From: Artemisia argyi
Lineage: Eukaryota > Streptophyta > Magnoliopsida > Asterales > Asteraceae
Direction of reading: 5' to 3'
Assembly: GCA_030686995.1 (NCBI GenBank)
Contig: CM060684.1
Coordinates: forward strand, 4,324,928 to 4,388,927
DNA: 64,000 nt
A program made the position numbers and the translations under genes. The notes under the pieces were generated by a model, which searched no databases, was not told the DNA's origin, and saw nothing but the letters and a program-made list of their open reading frames with translations. Positions 24,012-35,214 of this stretch are shown piece by piece (position 1 is the stretch's first letter; each line of letters opens with the position of its first letter).

Positions 24012-25194
24012 ATGGCGTCAAACCTCCTAGTGCTCTCCATCCTCATTCTAAAGCTTCTCATATTCACAGGTTTCCCTCAATCTCTTACGATACGATAGAT
24101 TTTGAACTTGTTTCTAAAATTTGTATCTTTTCATATCTTGATCGTTTCTTAAGTTATAATCATTTTGTACACAGTCAAGATTGCAAACAATATAACGTTA
24201 TTTGTTAATGGAATAGGTATAAGTAATTTTTGTAACAAGTTATATTTCTTGCAAAACAGATGCACAGTCCGTAGGTGTATGCTATGGGCAATATGGCAAT
24301 GGTTTACCCTCTGAGCAAGACGTGGTAAACCTTTACCAAAAGAATGGGATAAACAGGATGCGAATGTATGGTCCAAATCCAGCTGCTCTTCAAGCACTCG
24401 GGGGAACAAATATTGAACTTATTCTCGATGTTCCACTTGATTCTCTCGAGGCCCTCACTGACCCAAATGCTGCAGCCGGTTGGGTCCAAGACAACATCCT
24501 AAACTACCCAGATGTCAAATTTCAGTACATTTCGGTTGGAAATGAAGTTGACCCTGATACGGGTAGTGGCCGGTTCCTAAATTTCGTGCTTCCCGCGATG
24601 AAAAATGTTCAAAAAGCCATTAATGACGCGGGTCTCCAAATCAAGGTTTCAACCGCAACTTACAGCGGGTTGTTAAAAACCTCCTATCCTCCAAATGAAG
24701 GCGCATTTAAGGACAATGTGGTTGGGTATATCCAGCCAATAATAAGTTTCCTTGCGGAAAATAATTCTCCCATGCTTGCCAATATCTACCCGTACTTTGC
24801 TTATCTTTATTCATCTGACGTGGATCTCTCATATGCATTGTTTACCAAACCGGACAATGGTGAACAGTATAAAAACCTTTTTGACGCAATGTATGATGCT
24901 CATTATGCCGCTCAATCACGTCTTGGTGGAGCTGATGTGCCAATAGTTGTGTCCGAGAGTGGATGGCCAAGTGAGGGAGATAAAGATGCAACAATGGAAA
25001 ACGCGGGAACTTACTACAAAAATCTGATTGCACATGTGAAGAGCGGGCAAGGGACACCTTCAAGGCCTGGAATATCCATAGAAACGTATTTGTTTGGGAT
25101 GTTTGATGAAGATCAGAAAGATGGAAAAGAAACGGAGAGACATTTTGGGGTTTTCTTTCCAAATCAAAGTTCCAAGTATGATCTAAGCTTTTGA
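24012..25194 (+). CDS. Beta-1,3-glucanase 1 (PR-2, GH17), two exons
   Basis: Exon 1 is 24012-24069 and exon 2 is 24260-25194; the 190-bp intron splits the codon just before the mature N-terminus. The 330-residue product has a hydrophobic signal peptide (MASNLLVLSILIL...) with likely cleavage after TDA, leaving QSVGVCYG, a typical mature start. GH17 hallmarks are present: the acid/base Glu in ISVGNEVDP, the nucleophile Glu in VVSESGWPS, and the PYFAY and ETYLFxMFDE blocks. It ends shortly after FFPNQSSKY with no C-terminal extension, so a secreted rather than vacuolar form is expected. It hydrolyses internal beta-1,3-glucan bonds of fungal walls or callose. One oddity is MRMYGPN where GLU-2 and the family usually have MR-hydrophobic-YDPN. 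About 43 of 290 residues differ from GLU-2. A Ty3/gypsy element sits about 100 bp past the stop. Confidence 0.95.
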
Positions 25195-25235
25195 TTTGAA
25201 AAATACGGATCTTAAGTAATATATATAGACAATGG

Positions 25236-25241
25236 AATAAA
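25236..25241 (+). terminator. Polyadenylation signal of GLU-1
   Basis: AATAAA 42 bases after the stop codon, in a context (GACAATGGAATAAAA) conserved with GLU-2. The gypsy insertion at 25297 lies beyond it, so normal 3' processing may be kept. Confidence 0.65.
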
Positions 25242-25296
25242 ACTTTTGTTTCTTATGTTTTTTATCATCATATGTACTGGTTGTAAACTTGCAACT

Positions 25297-25856
25297 TGTT
25301 GGTGTATGTACCCTCCGGATTTAGGCCGTACAATTAAATACCCTCCGGCTCTATGTCAAACAAGGCATACACAAACGTATTTAAACAAGACAGACCAATT
25401 TCCGAAGAGTTGGGAATGTCTGCATTACCTCAACCCTCCGGAGATCATGACTGTTCGGATAAACCAGTAAGTACATGAACCAAAGTACAAACAAGTACGC
25501 CAAGTATATGGTAATGGAGCATAAATTAGCAAACATTAAGGAACTAAGTACAAACCAGCCTGGCACTCCATGTTGGAGGCCTATAAATAGAGAGGAAATC
25601 TTCACTTAAAGGTTAACTAATTCTCTCACTCTCTAACTTCACATATACTTTCTTTCTCTAAGAACATATACTTACTCTCACGGCGGAGGTTGGTCTTGGG
25701 ATACATTCCCAGGGCGAGACTAACGGACGTACCTGTTTTGCAGATATCCGAAGTAACCAACTACCAACAAGGATCACCTCGAATCCGAAGGACCAATCCG
25801 GAGTCCGAAGGATTCATCTCGCTTGTCTGGAGTAGAAGCAAACTTTTACTTCAACA
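25297..25856 (+). repeat. 5' LTR of the gypsy element (560 bp)
   Basis: TGTTG..CAACA ends; TATA box TATAAATA at 25582-25589. The last 336 bases match the 3' LTR with about a dozen differences (about 3-4 percent), pointing to an insertion of order one or two million years under usual plant rates (inference). Confidence 0.9.
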
Positions 25857-25859
25857 AAT

Positions 25860-25879
25860 TGGCGCCATCCGTGGGACCC
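25860..25879 (+). promoter_or_regulatory. Primer-binding site of the gypsy element
   Basis: TGGCGCCATCCGTGGGACC begins three bases after the 5' LTR. The TGGCGCC start is common in plant gypsy elements. I do not assign the tRNA. Confidence 0.65.
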
Positions 25880-25905
25880 GTCATTCACTCTACCCAAAAT
25901 TAGAA

Positions 25906-26965
25906 ATGACAGGTCCTACCCCTACAACACCTGAAGGAAGTGGGAAAGACTCAGAAGTAATTCCCAACAACATAGAACAAATCCAGAACCACCTCACCGC
26001 CTTGAAAGCTCTAATCCAACAACACAATGCCACAGGGGTAACACCGATTAAGCCTATCCAGCTCGACTTCGAAGACGAAGAGCCCCAAGATACCGGAGGT
26101 CAGAAAGCAGAAGAAGAAACGACGGACGACCTTTCCAAGCCTTTCAAAGCAACGTCCAAAAGTCCGTTCACCCGAAGAATAATTGATTTTTCCGGACCTA
26201 AAAACGCGAAATATCTGATGCCTTCCCACCTAAAGTTATACGATGGATCCACTGACCCGGACGATCACGTCACAAGGTTCGAAGGAGCTTCCAGCCAACC
26301 AGGGTGCTTGGCCCATGCCCATATGGTGTATGATGTTTCAGCAAACTTTGGACGATGCAGTCAGAGGATGGTTCGATAACCTCCCGCGGGGAAGTATCGA
26401 CAACTGGGATACCCTGTGTGAACAGTTCGTGCTAAGGTTTGCTCTCCGCAGAAAGTGTGTCAGAGACCCCATGGAAATGACTAAGATTGTCCGAAGGGCT
26501 AATGAAGCTCTCTCAGAATTCAAGGAACGATGGACAGATGAAGCTAGCCGTATTTCAGGGGTTCCGGAGGTAATGCAAATATCCTCTTTCATGGATGGGT
26601 GTAAATGCCCGCAACTAGCAAAGAGATTTTCTGAAAAAATTCCCCGGACAGTAACTGAGATGATGATGAAGCTGGATGACTTCATCCGTTCCGAAAGATC
26701 ATATCGGTTGACGGAAGTACCAAGAGGAGAGCGGACAGATAACTACAGAAAAGATTATCATCCTAACCCGCATAACCGAAACGATCAGAACACGCAACGA
26801 TCTTCCTTCAAAGGGAATCACAGGAGAGATATCCGTCGAGAGGAATTCAGACCCCGGCGGAACAACCATTATGCACCCTATGGCCAAATAAGAAACGAAA
26901 ACCCTAACAGAAATGATTACAGAGCGGACTACCGCCGCAACGAGGGAACCGGAGGGATATCAAGC
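25906..26965 (+). pseudogene. gag region of the gypsy element, frameshifted
   Basis: It starts at the ATG at 25906 (MTGPTPTTPEG...) in frame 1. The conserved retrotransposon gag part (WFDNLPRGSIDNWD, then FALRRK) lies in frame 2 from about 26300, and an Arg/Asn-rich, nucleic-acid-binding-like tail follows to 26975. Frame 1 resumes near 26960. Two single shifts, or an indel pair, therefore separate the pieces. Confidence 0.8.
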
Positions 26966-26967
26966 CC

Positions 26968-29900
26968 TTGGACTTAAACGTGCTCATTAAAGCCCCTAAA
27001 GAAATCCTCGCAACTGAACACCATCTTAGACTTCCGGCACTACCCCCGTTGAGAGGACGACCTGCCAGAGAAAACATAGATAAGTACTGCGACTACCATG
27101 GAGAAAAAGGTCACCTCACCAACGATTGTCACAATTTAAAGGAACAGCTTAAAAAGGCTATGGAAACAGGCAAGCTGGACCACTTAATCAGGGATGTCCA
27201 GCAAAGAGAGAGGGTACCTCCAAGGAATAATAACAACACCAACCAAGGTCGAATCATCAATATGATCCGATGCCCGGAGAGAAAAAATAAACGAAAAATC
27301 ATGGATCATGAAGAAGAATGGATGAATACTCCTATAAGTTTCCCTCCAATACTTCCCGGAGATGCTTCTAAAGAACCGTTAATAATTGAAGCAGAGATCG
27401 AGGGATACACAGTACGTAGGGTATATGTAGACCAAGGCGCTTCGATAGAAGTAATGTATGAACACTGCTTTCTAAACCTTGACCCCTCCATCCAATCCCG
27501 ACTGACAAAAACAAACACGCCGCTAGTTGGATTCGCTGGAGAAGCGATAAACCCGTTGGGCAAATTAGAACTAGAGGTATGCTTCGGAAACGAAGGACTA
27601 TATCGTCGGACGACTATGAAATTTGCAATAGTAAGATCCCCCTCCCCCTACAACGTAATACTGGGACGTTCCGGCATCAAGAAGTTAAGAGCTATCCCTT
27701 CGACAATACATGCCATGATGAAATTCCCAACACCAAGAGGTGTCGCCACTTTGGTCACCCGATCAGTCATCATATCGGAATGCAGAAAGCTAGAAGAAAA
27801 ATTCTTGATGGAAAAAGAAATGAAGGTTGAAAGTCTTCTGACGCCCGCGATAGACGAAAGAACAACGGAAACCGAAGAAATATTGGTTCATTCGGCTTAC
27901 CCAGAACAATTGGTGACAATAGGGAAAAAAATTTCAAAAGAAGGAAGGAGGCAGCTAGTAACGTTGCTCAAAAACAACCAAGACGTTTTTGCATGCGAAC
28001 CTTCGGACATGACTGGCATTCCCCGATGGGCGGCTGAGCATAAACTCAATGTAAATGTCCAAGACAAGCCTGTTGCACAAAAGAAGAGATTCTTTTCGGA
28101 AGAAAAGAATCAAGCTATAAACAAGGACGTAGAAGAATGGTTGAAAGCAGGGATAATCAGACCCGTCCGATATCCAACCTGGATATCCAATCCTGTGTTA
28201 GTAAAAAAGTCGGACGAGAGTTGGAGGATGTGCATCGATTTCAAAAACCTCAACTCATCGTGTCGAAAAGACTACTATCCGCTACCCGAAATAGATTGGA
28301 AGATCAAATCTGTAATAGGGTTCCGATACAAATGTTTCCTAGATGCTTACAAAGGATATCACCAGGTACAAATGGCAAAGGAAGACGAGGAGAAAACAGC
28401 CTTCTATACTGATCATGGGACATACTGTTATGTCAAAATGCCGTTCGGATTGAAAAATGCCGGAGCGACCTATTAGAAGCTAGTAGACTCCGCCTTCCGG
28501 ACGCAAATTGGCCGAAACTTGGAAGTATATGTAGATGACATGGTCATCAAAAGCCAAACGGAGAAAGAGCTTTTAGCTGATATAGCAGAAACGTTTGATA
28601 ATCTCCGGGGGATCAATATGAAACTAAATCCTAAAAAATGTTCCTTCAGAGTGGAAGAAGGTAAATTCCTCGGATATATGGTAACTTCCGAAGGGATCAG
28701 AGCAAACCCCAAGAAAACTAGAGCAATTGCCGATATGCAATCACCAAAGTCGTTGAAGGAAATGCAAAGCTTAAGCGGCAAGCTAGCGGCACTAAACCGT
28801 TTCTTATCAAAATCTGTCGAAAGATCCCTACCCTTCTTTGAAACATTAAAGAACATTAATAAAGACAATAAGGAGAAATACCAATGGATGGAGGAAGCTG
28901 AAAAAGCTTTTCAAGAAATGAAGAAGATGATCCTGGAACTACCTTGCTTAACGACGCCAAAATCAAAGGAAGACATGTACCTTTATCTATCGGCCGCAAC
29001 AGAGGCGATAAGTGGGGTAATGTTGGTCGAAAGGGAAGGACGGCAGATCCCAGTTCATTACGTAAGCCGAACGTTGCATGAAGCCGAAAAAAGGTATGCT
29101 CCGGTTGAAAATTTGGCTTTAACACTGCTATATCTGTCTAGAAGGCTAAGGCGATATTTCGAAGCTCACCCTATCAAAGTCATAACGGACCATCCTATCA
29201 AGCAAGTGCTAAACCGAGCTGAATCTTCCGGACGATTAGCCAAATACACAGTAGAGCTAGGAGCTTACAACATTACCTACGTACCCAGAAATGCCGTCAA
29301 GGGACAGGTGTTGGCTGATTTCATCAATGAAGTACCCATCGGCACGGTATATCCAGACCCAAAAAGGAGGGGCAAGGAGATATGCAACATCTCCCAAACC
29401 GGATAGTGGATCTTGTACACTGATGGAGCTTCCAGCAAAAAAGGTTCTGGAGCAGGGCTAGTACTGATAAGTCCGGAAAAAGAAGAATATACTTATGCCC
29501 TCAGATTGAATTTTGAAGCTACTAATAACGGAGCAGAATACGAAGCACTCCTTGCCGGATTACGAATCGCAAGAGAAATGCATATAGAAGCGCTGGACGT
29601 ACGAGTGGACTCAAACCTTGTGGCAAGCCAAATTAACGGAGATTTTACTGCACACACGGAAAGCATGACCAAATATCTTGCCAAGGCCAAAGAATACATC
29701 GCTTGCTTCAAACACTTTAAGAAAAATAATATTCCGAGGGCACAAAACCAAAAAGCAGACGTACTAAGCAAGCTAACATCCGTAGCATTCAACCACTTAA
29801 CAAAAGAAATCTTAGTGGAAGTGTTAGAGAAACCATCCACTGAGGAAGAGATAATCAACGCAATAGTAGAAGAAGAAGAAGAAGAAAACTGGATGTCGCC

Positions 29901-31122
29901 CATACTCCGATGCTTAAAAGAAGGGATATGGCCGGAGGATCTAAACGAAGCACGAACCCTTCATATGAAAATAAGCCATTATACACTAATCGATGATGTA
30001 CTATTCAAAAAATCCTATCTAGGACCAATGCTACGGTGCGTAGGACCTCTCCAGGCCAATTATGTCATCCGTGAAGTACACGAAGGAGCATGTGGCATGC
30101 ATTCCGGACCACGATCCGTTGTAGCTAAACTTATGAGGCAGGGCTATTACTGGCCAACCATGCACCGGGACGCCAGGGAAGTTATCCAGAAATGTTACTC
30201 ATGCCAGATACACGCTCCGATTCCTAAGTTACCAAAAACAATGTTAACTTCCGTCATGGCTCCATGGCCATTCTTCCAATGGGAAATAGACGTGTTAGGA
30301 CCTTTACCCGAAGCACCAGGGAAGGTCAAATATGTAATCGTAGCCGTTAACTACTTTACCAAGTGGATGGAAGCAAAGCCCATAGCCAAGACAACCGGAA
30401 AGGAAGTGAAAAAATTCGTGTGGGATAACATCGTCTGCAGGTTCGGATTACCCAAGATGATTGTTACGGATAATGGAAGCAATTTTGTAGGAGATCCGTT
30501 CAAAAGTTGGTACGAAAGATTGAATATAACACAAATCAACACGGTCGTAGCTCATCCTCAGGCCAACGGATTGGTGGAGAGGGCAAACAAAAGCCGGATG
30601 AAGGGATTCAAGTCACGGCTCGGAAGGGAAAGATCCGGATGGGTAGATGAATTACCAAACATATTGTGGGCATTCCGTACCACCCTAAAAACAAGCAATG
30701 GAGAAACTCCCTTTAGCCTGACCTACGGAAGCGAGGCGGTCATCCCAGCAGAAATCGGTATGCCTACCTTTCGGACCATGACAACAAACGCAGAAGACAA
30801 CAATGATGAGATCGGCTTAAACCTAAATTTGTTGGAAGAAAGGAGAGAAATGGCAGCAATAAGGGAAGCCAAATACAAAAAGAAGGTGGAGCAATACTAC
30901 AACCGAAGGGTTAGACCTGAAGCGTTCAAGGTAGGAGACTTTGTGTATCGGAAGAATGAAGCCAGCAGGGTGGAAGATCAAGGAAAATTAGGGCCAAATT
31001 GGGAAGGTCCCTACCGGATAACGGAAGCCTACCAACATGGAACGTACAAGCTGCAAACCATGGACGACATAGAAGTACCTCGAACCTGGCATGCAATCAA
31101 TTTAAAAAAGTGTTTTATGTAA
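26968..31122 (+). pseudogene. pol region of the gypsy element, two in-frame stops
   Basis: In frame 1 from about 26968. A zinc-knuckle-like CDYHGEKGHLTNDC lies at about 27088. The aspartic protease region (VYVDQGASIEVMY) lies near 27421, with Gln next to the catalytic Asp. The RT spans about 28050-28700, with the YVDD box at 28528-28539. A first RNase H extends to about 29330, followed by a second RNase H beginning YTDGASS at about 29413. The integrase has an HHCC finger near 30080-30210 and catalytic Asp/Asp/Glu in EIDVLG, VTDNGS and GLVERA. A GPNWEGPY module precedes the stop at 31120, with no chromodomain. TAG stops at 28474-28476 and 29404-29406 break it. Confidence 0.92.
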
Positions 31123-31240
31123 TCAGTTGTTCCGATAGACTTACTGTAAGGCATGAGCCATTTTCCTATTATCAATAAAACATCCTATGCAGTTGGGCCA
31201 TAAGAAAAGCTGTTTTTATCTAAATGTCAAACTACCTAGT

Positions 31241-31739
31241 AAGGAAAAAGCCCCAAGTGGGAATAATCCAAGGCAAAGGTCTGAAGGACACAAGTTGTCC
31301 GATATAACAAAACCCCAAGCGGGTATAATCTAAGGCCAAGAGCTGAAGGGCACAGGTTGTCCGATGTAATAAAACCCCAAGTGAGCCGAAGGGCACAGGT
31401 TGTCCGATGTAATAAAACCCCAAGTGGGTATAATCTAAAGCCAAGAGCCGAAGGGCACAGGTTGTCCGATATAATAAAACCCCAAGTGGGTATAATCTAA
31501 GGCAAAGATCTGAAGGACACAAGTTGTCCGATATAACAAAACCCCAAGCGGGTATAATCTAAGGCCAAGAGCCGAAGGGCACAGGTTGTCCGATGTAATA
31601 AAACCCCAAGTGGGTATAATCTAAGGCCAAAAGCCGAAGGGCACATGTTGTCCGATATAATAAAACCTCAAGTGGGTATAATCTAAGGCCAAGAGCCGAA
31701 GGACGCAAGTCGTCCCGTATAATTAAACCCCAAGCGGGT
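31241..31739 (+). repeat. Tandem array of about 62-bp units before the 3' LTR
   Basis: About eight imperfect units carrying AAAACCCCAAGTGGGTATAA, AGCCGAAGGGCACAGG and TTGTCCGATGTAATA; one unit is shortened near 31381. It lies in the untranslated region after pol. The last unit runs directly into the truncated 3' LTR with ATAA shared at the join. Confidence 0.9.
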
Positions 31740-32074
31740 ATAAATTAGCAAACATTAAGGAACTAAGTACAAACCAGCCTGACACTCCATGTTGAAGCCT
31801 ATAAATAGAGAGGAAATCTTCACTTAAAGGTTAACTAATTCTCTCACTCTCTAACTTCACATATACTTTCTTTCTCTAAGAACATATACTTACTCTCACG
31901 CCGGAGGTTGGTCCTGAGATACATTCCCGGGGCGAGACTAACGGATGTACCTGTTTTGCAGATATCCGAAGTAACCAACAACCAACAAGGATCATCTCAA
32001 ATCCAAAGGACCAATCCGGAGTCCGAAGGATTCATCTCGCTTGTCTGGAGTAGAAGCAAACTTTTACTTCAACA
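31740..32074 (+). repeat. 3' LTR of the gypsy element, 5'-truncated (335 bp)
   Basis: It matches 25521-25856 but lacks the first 224 bases; the polypurine tract is also missing. TATAAATA lies at 31800-31807. It ends CAACA and is followed by the target duplication CAACT. Confidence 0.9.
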
Positions 32075-32079
32075 CAACT

Positions 32080-32405
32080 CAAATCAATTTATATGTTATA
32101 TGTAATGACCTTTTAATTTCTCACTCAAAAAACTTGATATACCGTTGAGGTATTTACTAATTTATACTTTCTCGCCACAGCGTGTTTATGTACTTTAGCT
32201 TCCAGAAGTACGTGTTTATGCATGCATGGATGATGAGAAAGATCCTTGCGTAAAATCAAATGAAAAGGATAGATAATTATAGCCTTAGGTGAAATATTAA
32301 AATCTACACACAAAACAAAACTTAATTTATACATGACGAGTTGACGACATAAAATTCCACAGTGTCGTAGCTGAGATATCGGAGGCACGCGCGAAAACTT
32401 ATAAT
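32080..32405. other. Sequence after the gypsy insertion
   Basis: AT-rich, no gene or repeat recognised; presumably the original 3' flank of GLU-1. Confidence 0.4.
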
Positions 32406-32413
32406 ACCATAAC

Positions 32414-32614
32414 CACCGACGGAGCCACGGCAAAATATGATTAGGCGCACAAAAAATGTTGAACCATAATACAAGAAACATATTTGGATGGACAGGGTGC
32501 ATTTAACATACTTTTAAGAAAAATTGATGTTTTTTTTTCAAAAATTAACACTAAATCGAAAATATCCATATGGTTCATGGGCACCCGCGGGAACCTCCTG
32601 GCTCCGTTTCTGAT
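32414..32614. mobile_element. Small unclassified insertion (201 bp), copy 2
   Basis: Related along its length to 23587-23767 (ATTGATGTTTTTTTTTCAAAAATTA core and a GGAACC..CTGGCTCCG end) and flanked by CCATAAC duplications (32407-32413, 32615-32621). Inverted CGGAGCC/GGCTCCG near the ends. Confidence 0.75.
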
Positions 32615-32877
32615 CCATAACTAAATGATGATAAAAAAAATATATTATATAAACTATGAAAACAAAAAATATAGTATTTTGATGATCTGTCTTGAGTTTT
32701 AACAAACATTTACAACATAAGATTGTATAACGACAACAGGATTTTTATAAAAGTGAATTTTGAGACCTTAAGTATACAACGGAGTATATATTTTGAGGTC
32801 TTTAAAACTTTGAGACCCTATAAAATAAAACGGCTTGCACACCCTCATATACGGCTCTCTAACTCGATACATTTTAT

Positions 32878-33358
32878 CAATGTTGCAAAAATCAGCCGAA
32901 TCGGCCGATTAATCGCCGATTAATCGCTAATCGGTCAAACACCTTGTTGATTTTTGAAAATCGGTGAAAAAATCGGCCTAGGCAAAAAAATCGAAAAAAG
33001 TCGGTCAAAAATCGGTCGAATCGGTCAAAAATCGGCCAAATCGGCCAAAAATCGGCTGAATCGGCCGAATCGGTCAAGTTTAAAAAAATAAAAATTTAGG
33101 CATTCTACTTAATTTCGGGATCATTTATTTCACTTATAACGCACAATGGGCCTCATAATCAAAATTGGAGCCTTTTATTGAGGTTTGGAAACATAGTAGG
33201 CTTCGAATCAGTTAAATTCTTTAGTTTGCTCTCCAGAAATACTCAAAACATGCAGGAAATGCCAATCCGATTAATCACCGATTAATCCCGCCTTGGCCGA
33301 TTAATCGCTGCAGGGTGGTCGACCGCCCGACTACCGATTCACGATTTTTGCAACATTG
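32878..33358. mobile_element. hAT-type MITE with AATCGGCC repeats (481 bp)
   Basis: Perfect 16-bp terminal inverted repeats, CAATGTTGCAAAAATC at 32878-32893 and its complement at 33343-33358, are flanked by perfect 8-bp duplications CATTTTAT (32870-32877, 33359-33366). The interior is dominated by CGATT/AATCGG words. No transposase frame. The 8-bp duplication and CA..TG ends fit hAT. Confidence 0.9.
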
Positions 33359-33369
33359 CATTTTATCAA

Positions 33370-33646
33370 TAACTTAGAGAGCTTCCAATCTTTATAAATT
33401 TGAAAAAGATTTCCTTAAACTCGATAGTTAAAAACTTGGACTGAGTAATAAAGTTTCCTTTGTTAGCTTAAAAGCAAATACAAACTATGCATCTAAAAAG
33501 TTATTTTCTGTTTCTTTCTAAAAAGTGAAGAAGGCAACTGAATTTCCAAAAATTTATACTATATGTATGATATTAACACTTTTGTTTCCACTAAATCTAC
33601 TTCGTATATGCCGATCATGCAATTTTTTTTCTTCTGAAAACCATAG

Positions 33647-33708
<62 letters not shown>

Positions 33709-35205
33709 TGAGACTTTCTTGCGAAAACCATTTTAAGTGCAACAACTGCGAAAACTCTTTATTAGCCATTGGATTAGTTGATCAATGGTCAAAATTGAAT
33801 GTGCTATTTATATATATATCAAATTCGACCTTTTGCAAGGAAGCTTTGTCACAAACACACGCGTGCGTACACACATATATACGAATTTATTTGTTATAAA
33901 GCATTCTAGTTTGAATTTATTTTTAGTCCATCCCACATACTTGACACTTATGGATCCCATATTGATAACGTGTTCTAACGCGTAAAAGTAAGCAACGGGC
34001 ACTACAAGAAAAACCACCTATAGTTTTTATTGACTTCTTAGTTAAAATTTAAACCTTGATTCAGTGGGGTAATCAACGATAGATCAGCGTTGACTTGTTG
34101 ATTTATTAACATCTTAGTTTCCACAGACAACATTGTACATTGTGGGAATGTGGGGCAACATTTAATATTCACACAGGACACTCGAAAAATCAAAAGAAGA
34201 AATTCCTAGTTACGCAAAGACTTTAAAACTTGAAATTTAGAACACTTGATTGGTTCATATGCCAAAGCAACAATCTATATATTCTCAAGTTTATACGCAG
34301 TATACATTGTACCAATTGTTCGATATTGAAAATGAGGATTTACCTGACTTGCATGAATGTTGTGTGTGTCACTTTCGTATGAACCTGATAAAGTTGAACG
34401 GCTAAATATCGCACTTTTAAGGAAATATGGAATTTGTAATCTCCTAGATGTGTTCTAAATCTAATGTTGGACAAACTTGTGTTCGAATTAAAGGAGGAAC
34501 ACTTATAGGTGAAATGAATCACATTCATCATCAAAAATTAAAGTGGAAAAGTGTCCCTCATTTTACTCCTAAAACTTCTTTTTACTTCATATTACTTTGT
34601 AGCATCTGGATTCTACTAGTACTCTTTACTTTGTCACACGTAAATCATTCATCATGCATGTTTTAATATTAACACTGATAGCTATGATCCCTCTTGAACG
34701 TGTCCATGCCAACACTTAAAGAATAAAGAGTCAAGAGTGTAAGCACCACCGAAAAAGACTTTTTTAGCCCATTTGAGAGGTTAGTCACTTAGTCTCCACA
34801 TGCCAAAATGTGGGACAGCAGTTAATGGAAAATTGGAATAGTCATCAAATGCTCTGGCACTAAGACACTTGACCTTCTCCAAAAAGTTAAGTGTTGAAAC
34901 CCACTGTATATACATTTGAGGTTGGTTATGGATCAAGTCTGAAACGATTATGAGGATAACTCAATTAGGCCGCGTAAATCAAAAACTAAGACTCGCCTTC
35001 CACAATAATCTGAACATAAAAAACTTCATTCGTTTCAATTATGAAAAATTGGAAATAAGGGTATGACTTGTTTAATTTGACAGGGCACATGAAAAATCCA
35101 AAATAAGACTTTTGTTTGATTATTTCAAGTTTCAATTATTCTCGTACTACGAAAGTGTTCTTTGAAAGACTTGGAGCATATGTTAAACCTTTTAATATGT
35201 TAAAC
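33370..35205. repeat. Glucanase-unit flank, unit 2
   Basis: Blocks homologous to unit 1 in a different order: 33480-34160 (like 22540-22930), 34330-35000 (like 21800-22230) and 35030-35205 (like 22230-22410). No gene seen. Confidence 0.7.
33650..33704 (+). repeat. Compound (AT)n(GT)n microsatellite
   Basis: About 29 bases of AT followed by about 26 bases of GT. The related block near 22680 has a CACACACG/CGCG run instead. Confidence 0.95.
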
Positions 35206-35214
35206 CTTGGATCA

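Larger units (their letters stand above)
25297..32074 (+). mobile_element. Ty3/gypsy LTR retrotransposon, Tat lineage (dual RNase H)
   Basis: A complete insertion of 6.8 kb flanked by the 5-bp duplication CAACT (25292-25296 and 32075-32079). The 5' LTR (25297-25856) begins TGTTG and ends CAACA. Internal order is gag, protease, RT, RNase H, a second RNase H, integrase. The second RNase H and the lack of a chromodomain are marks of the plant Tat lineage. It is not functional: the gag frame shifts near 26300 and returns near 26960, and stops interrupt pol at 28474 and 29404. The 3' LTR has lost its first 224 bases. Confidence 0.93.

Noticed and set aside
24322..25194. GLU-1 and GLU-2 read as single-exon genes from an internal start
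   Set aside because: That start removes the signal peptide and the conserved VGVCYG N-terminus, which are supplied by exon 1 with proper splice sites in both genes.
25246..25470. Open frame after GLU-1
   Set aside because: It crosses the gypsy insertion border and lies in the 5' LTR; no protein family.
31241..31739. 62-bp array as a CRISPR array
   Set aside because: Units are adjacent and alike throughout, with no unique spacers, inside a plant retrotransposon.
33525..33899. Open frame of 124 residues with Ile-Tyr and Val-Cys repeats
   Set aside because: It is the translation of the (AT)n(GT)n microsatellite and flanks.
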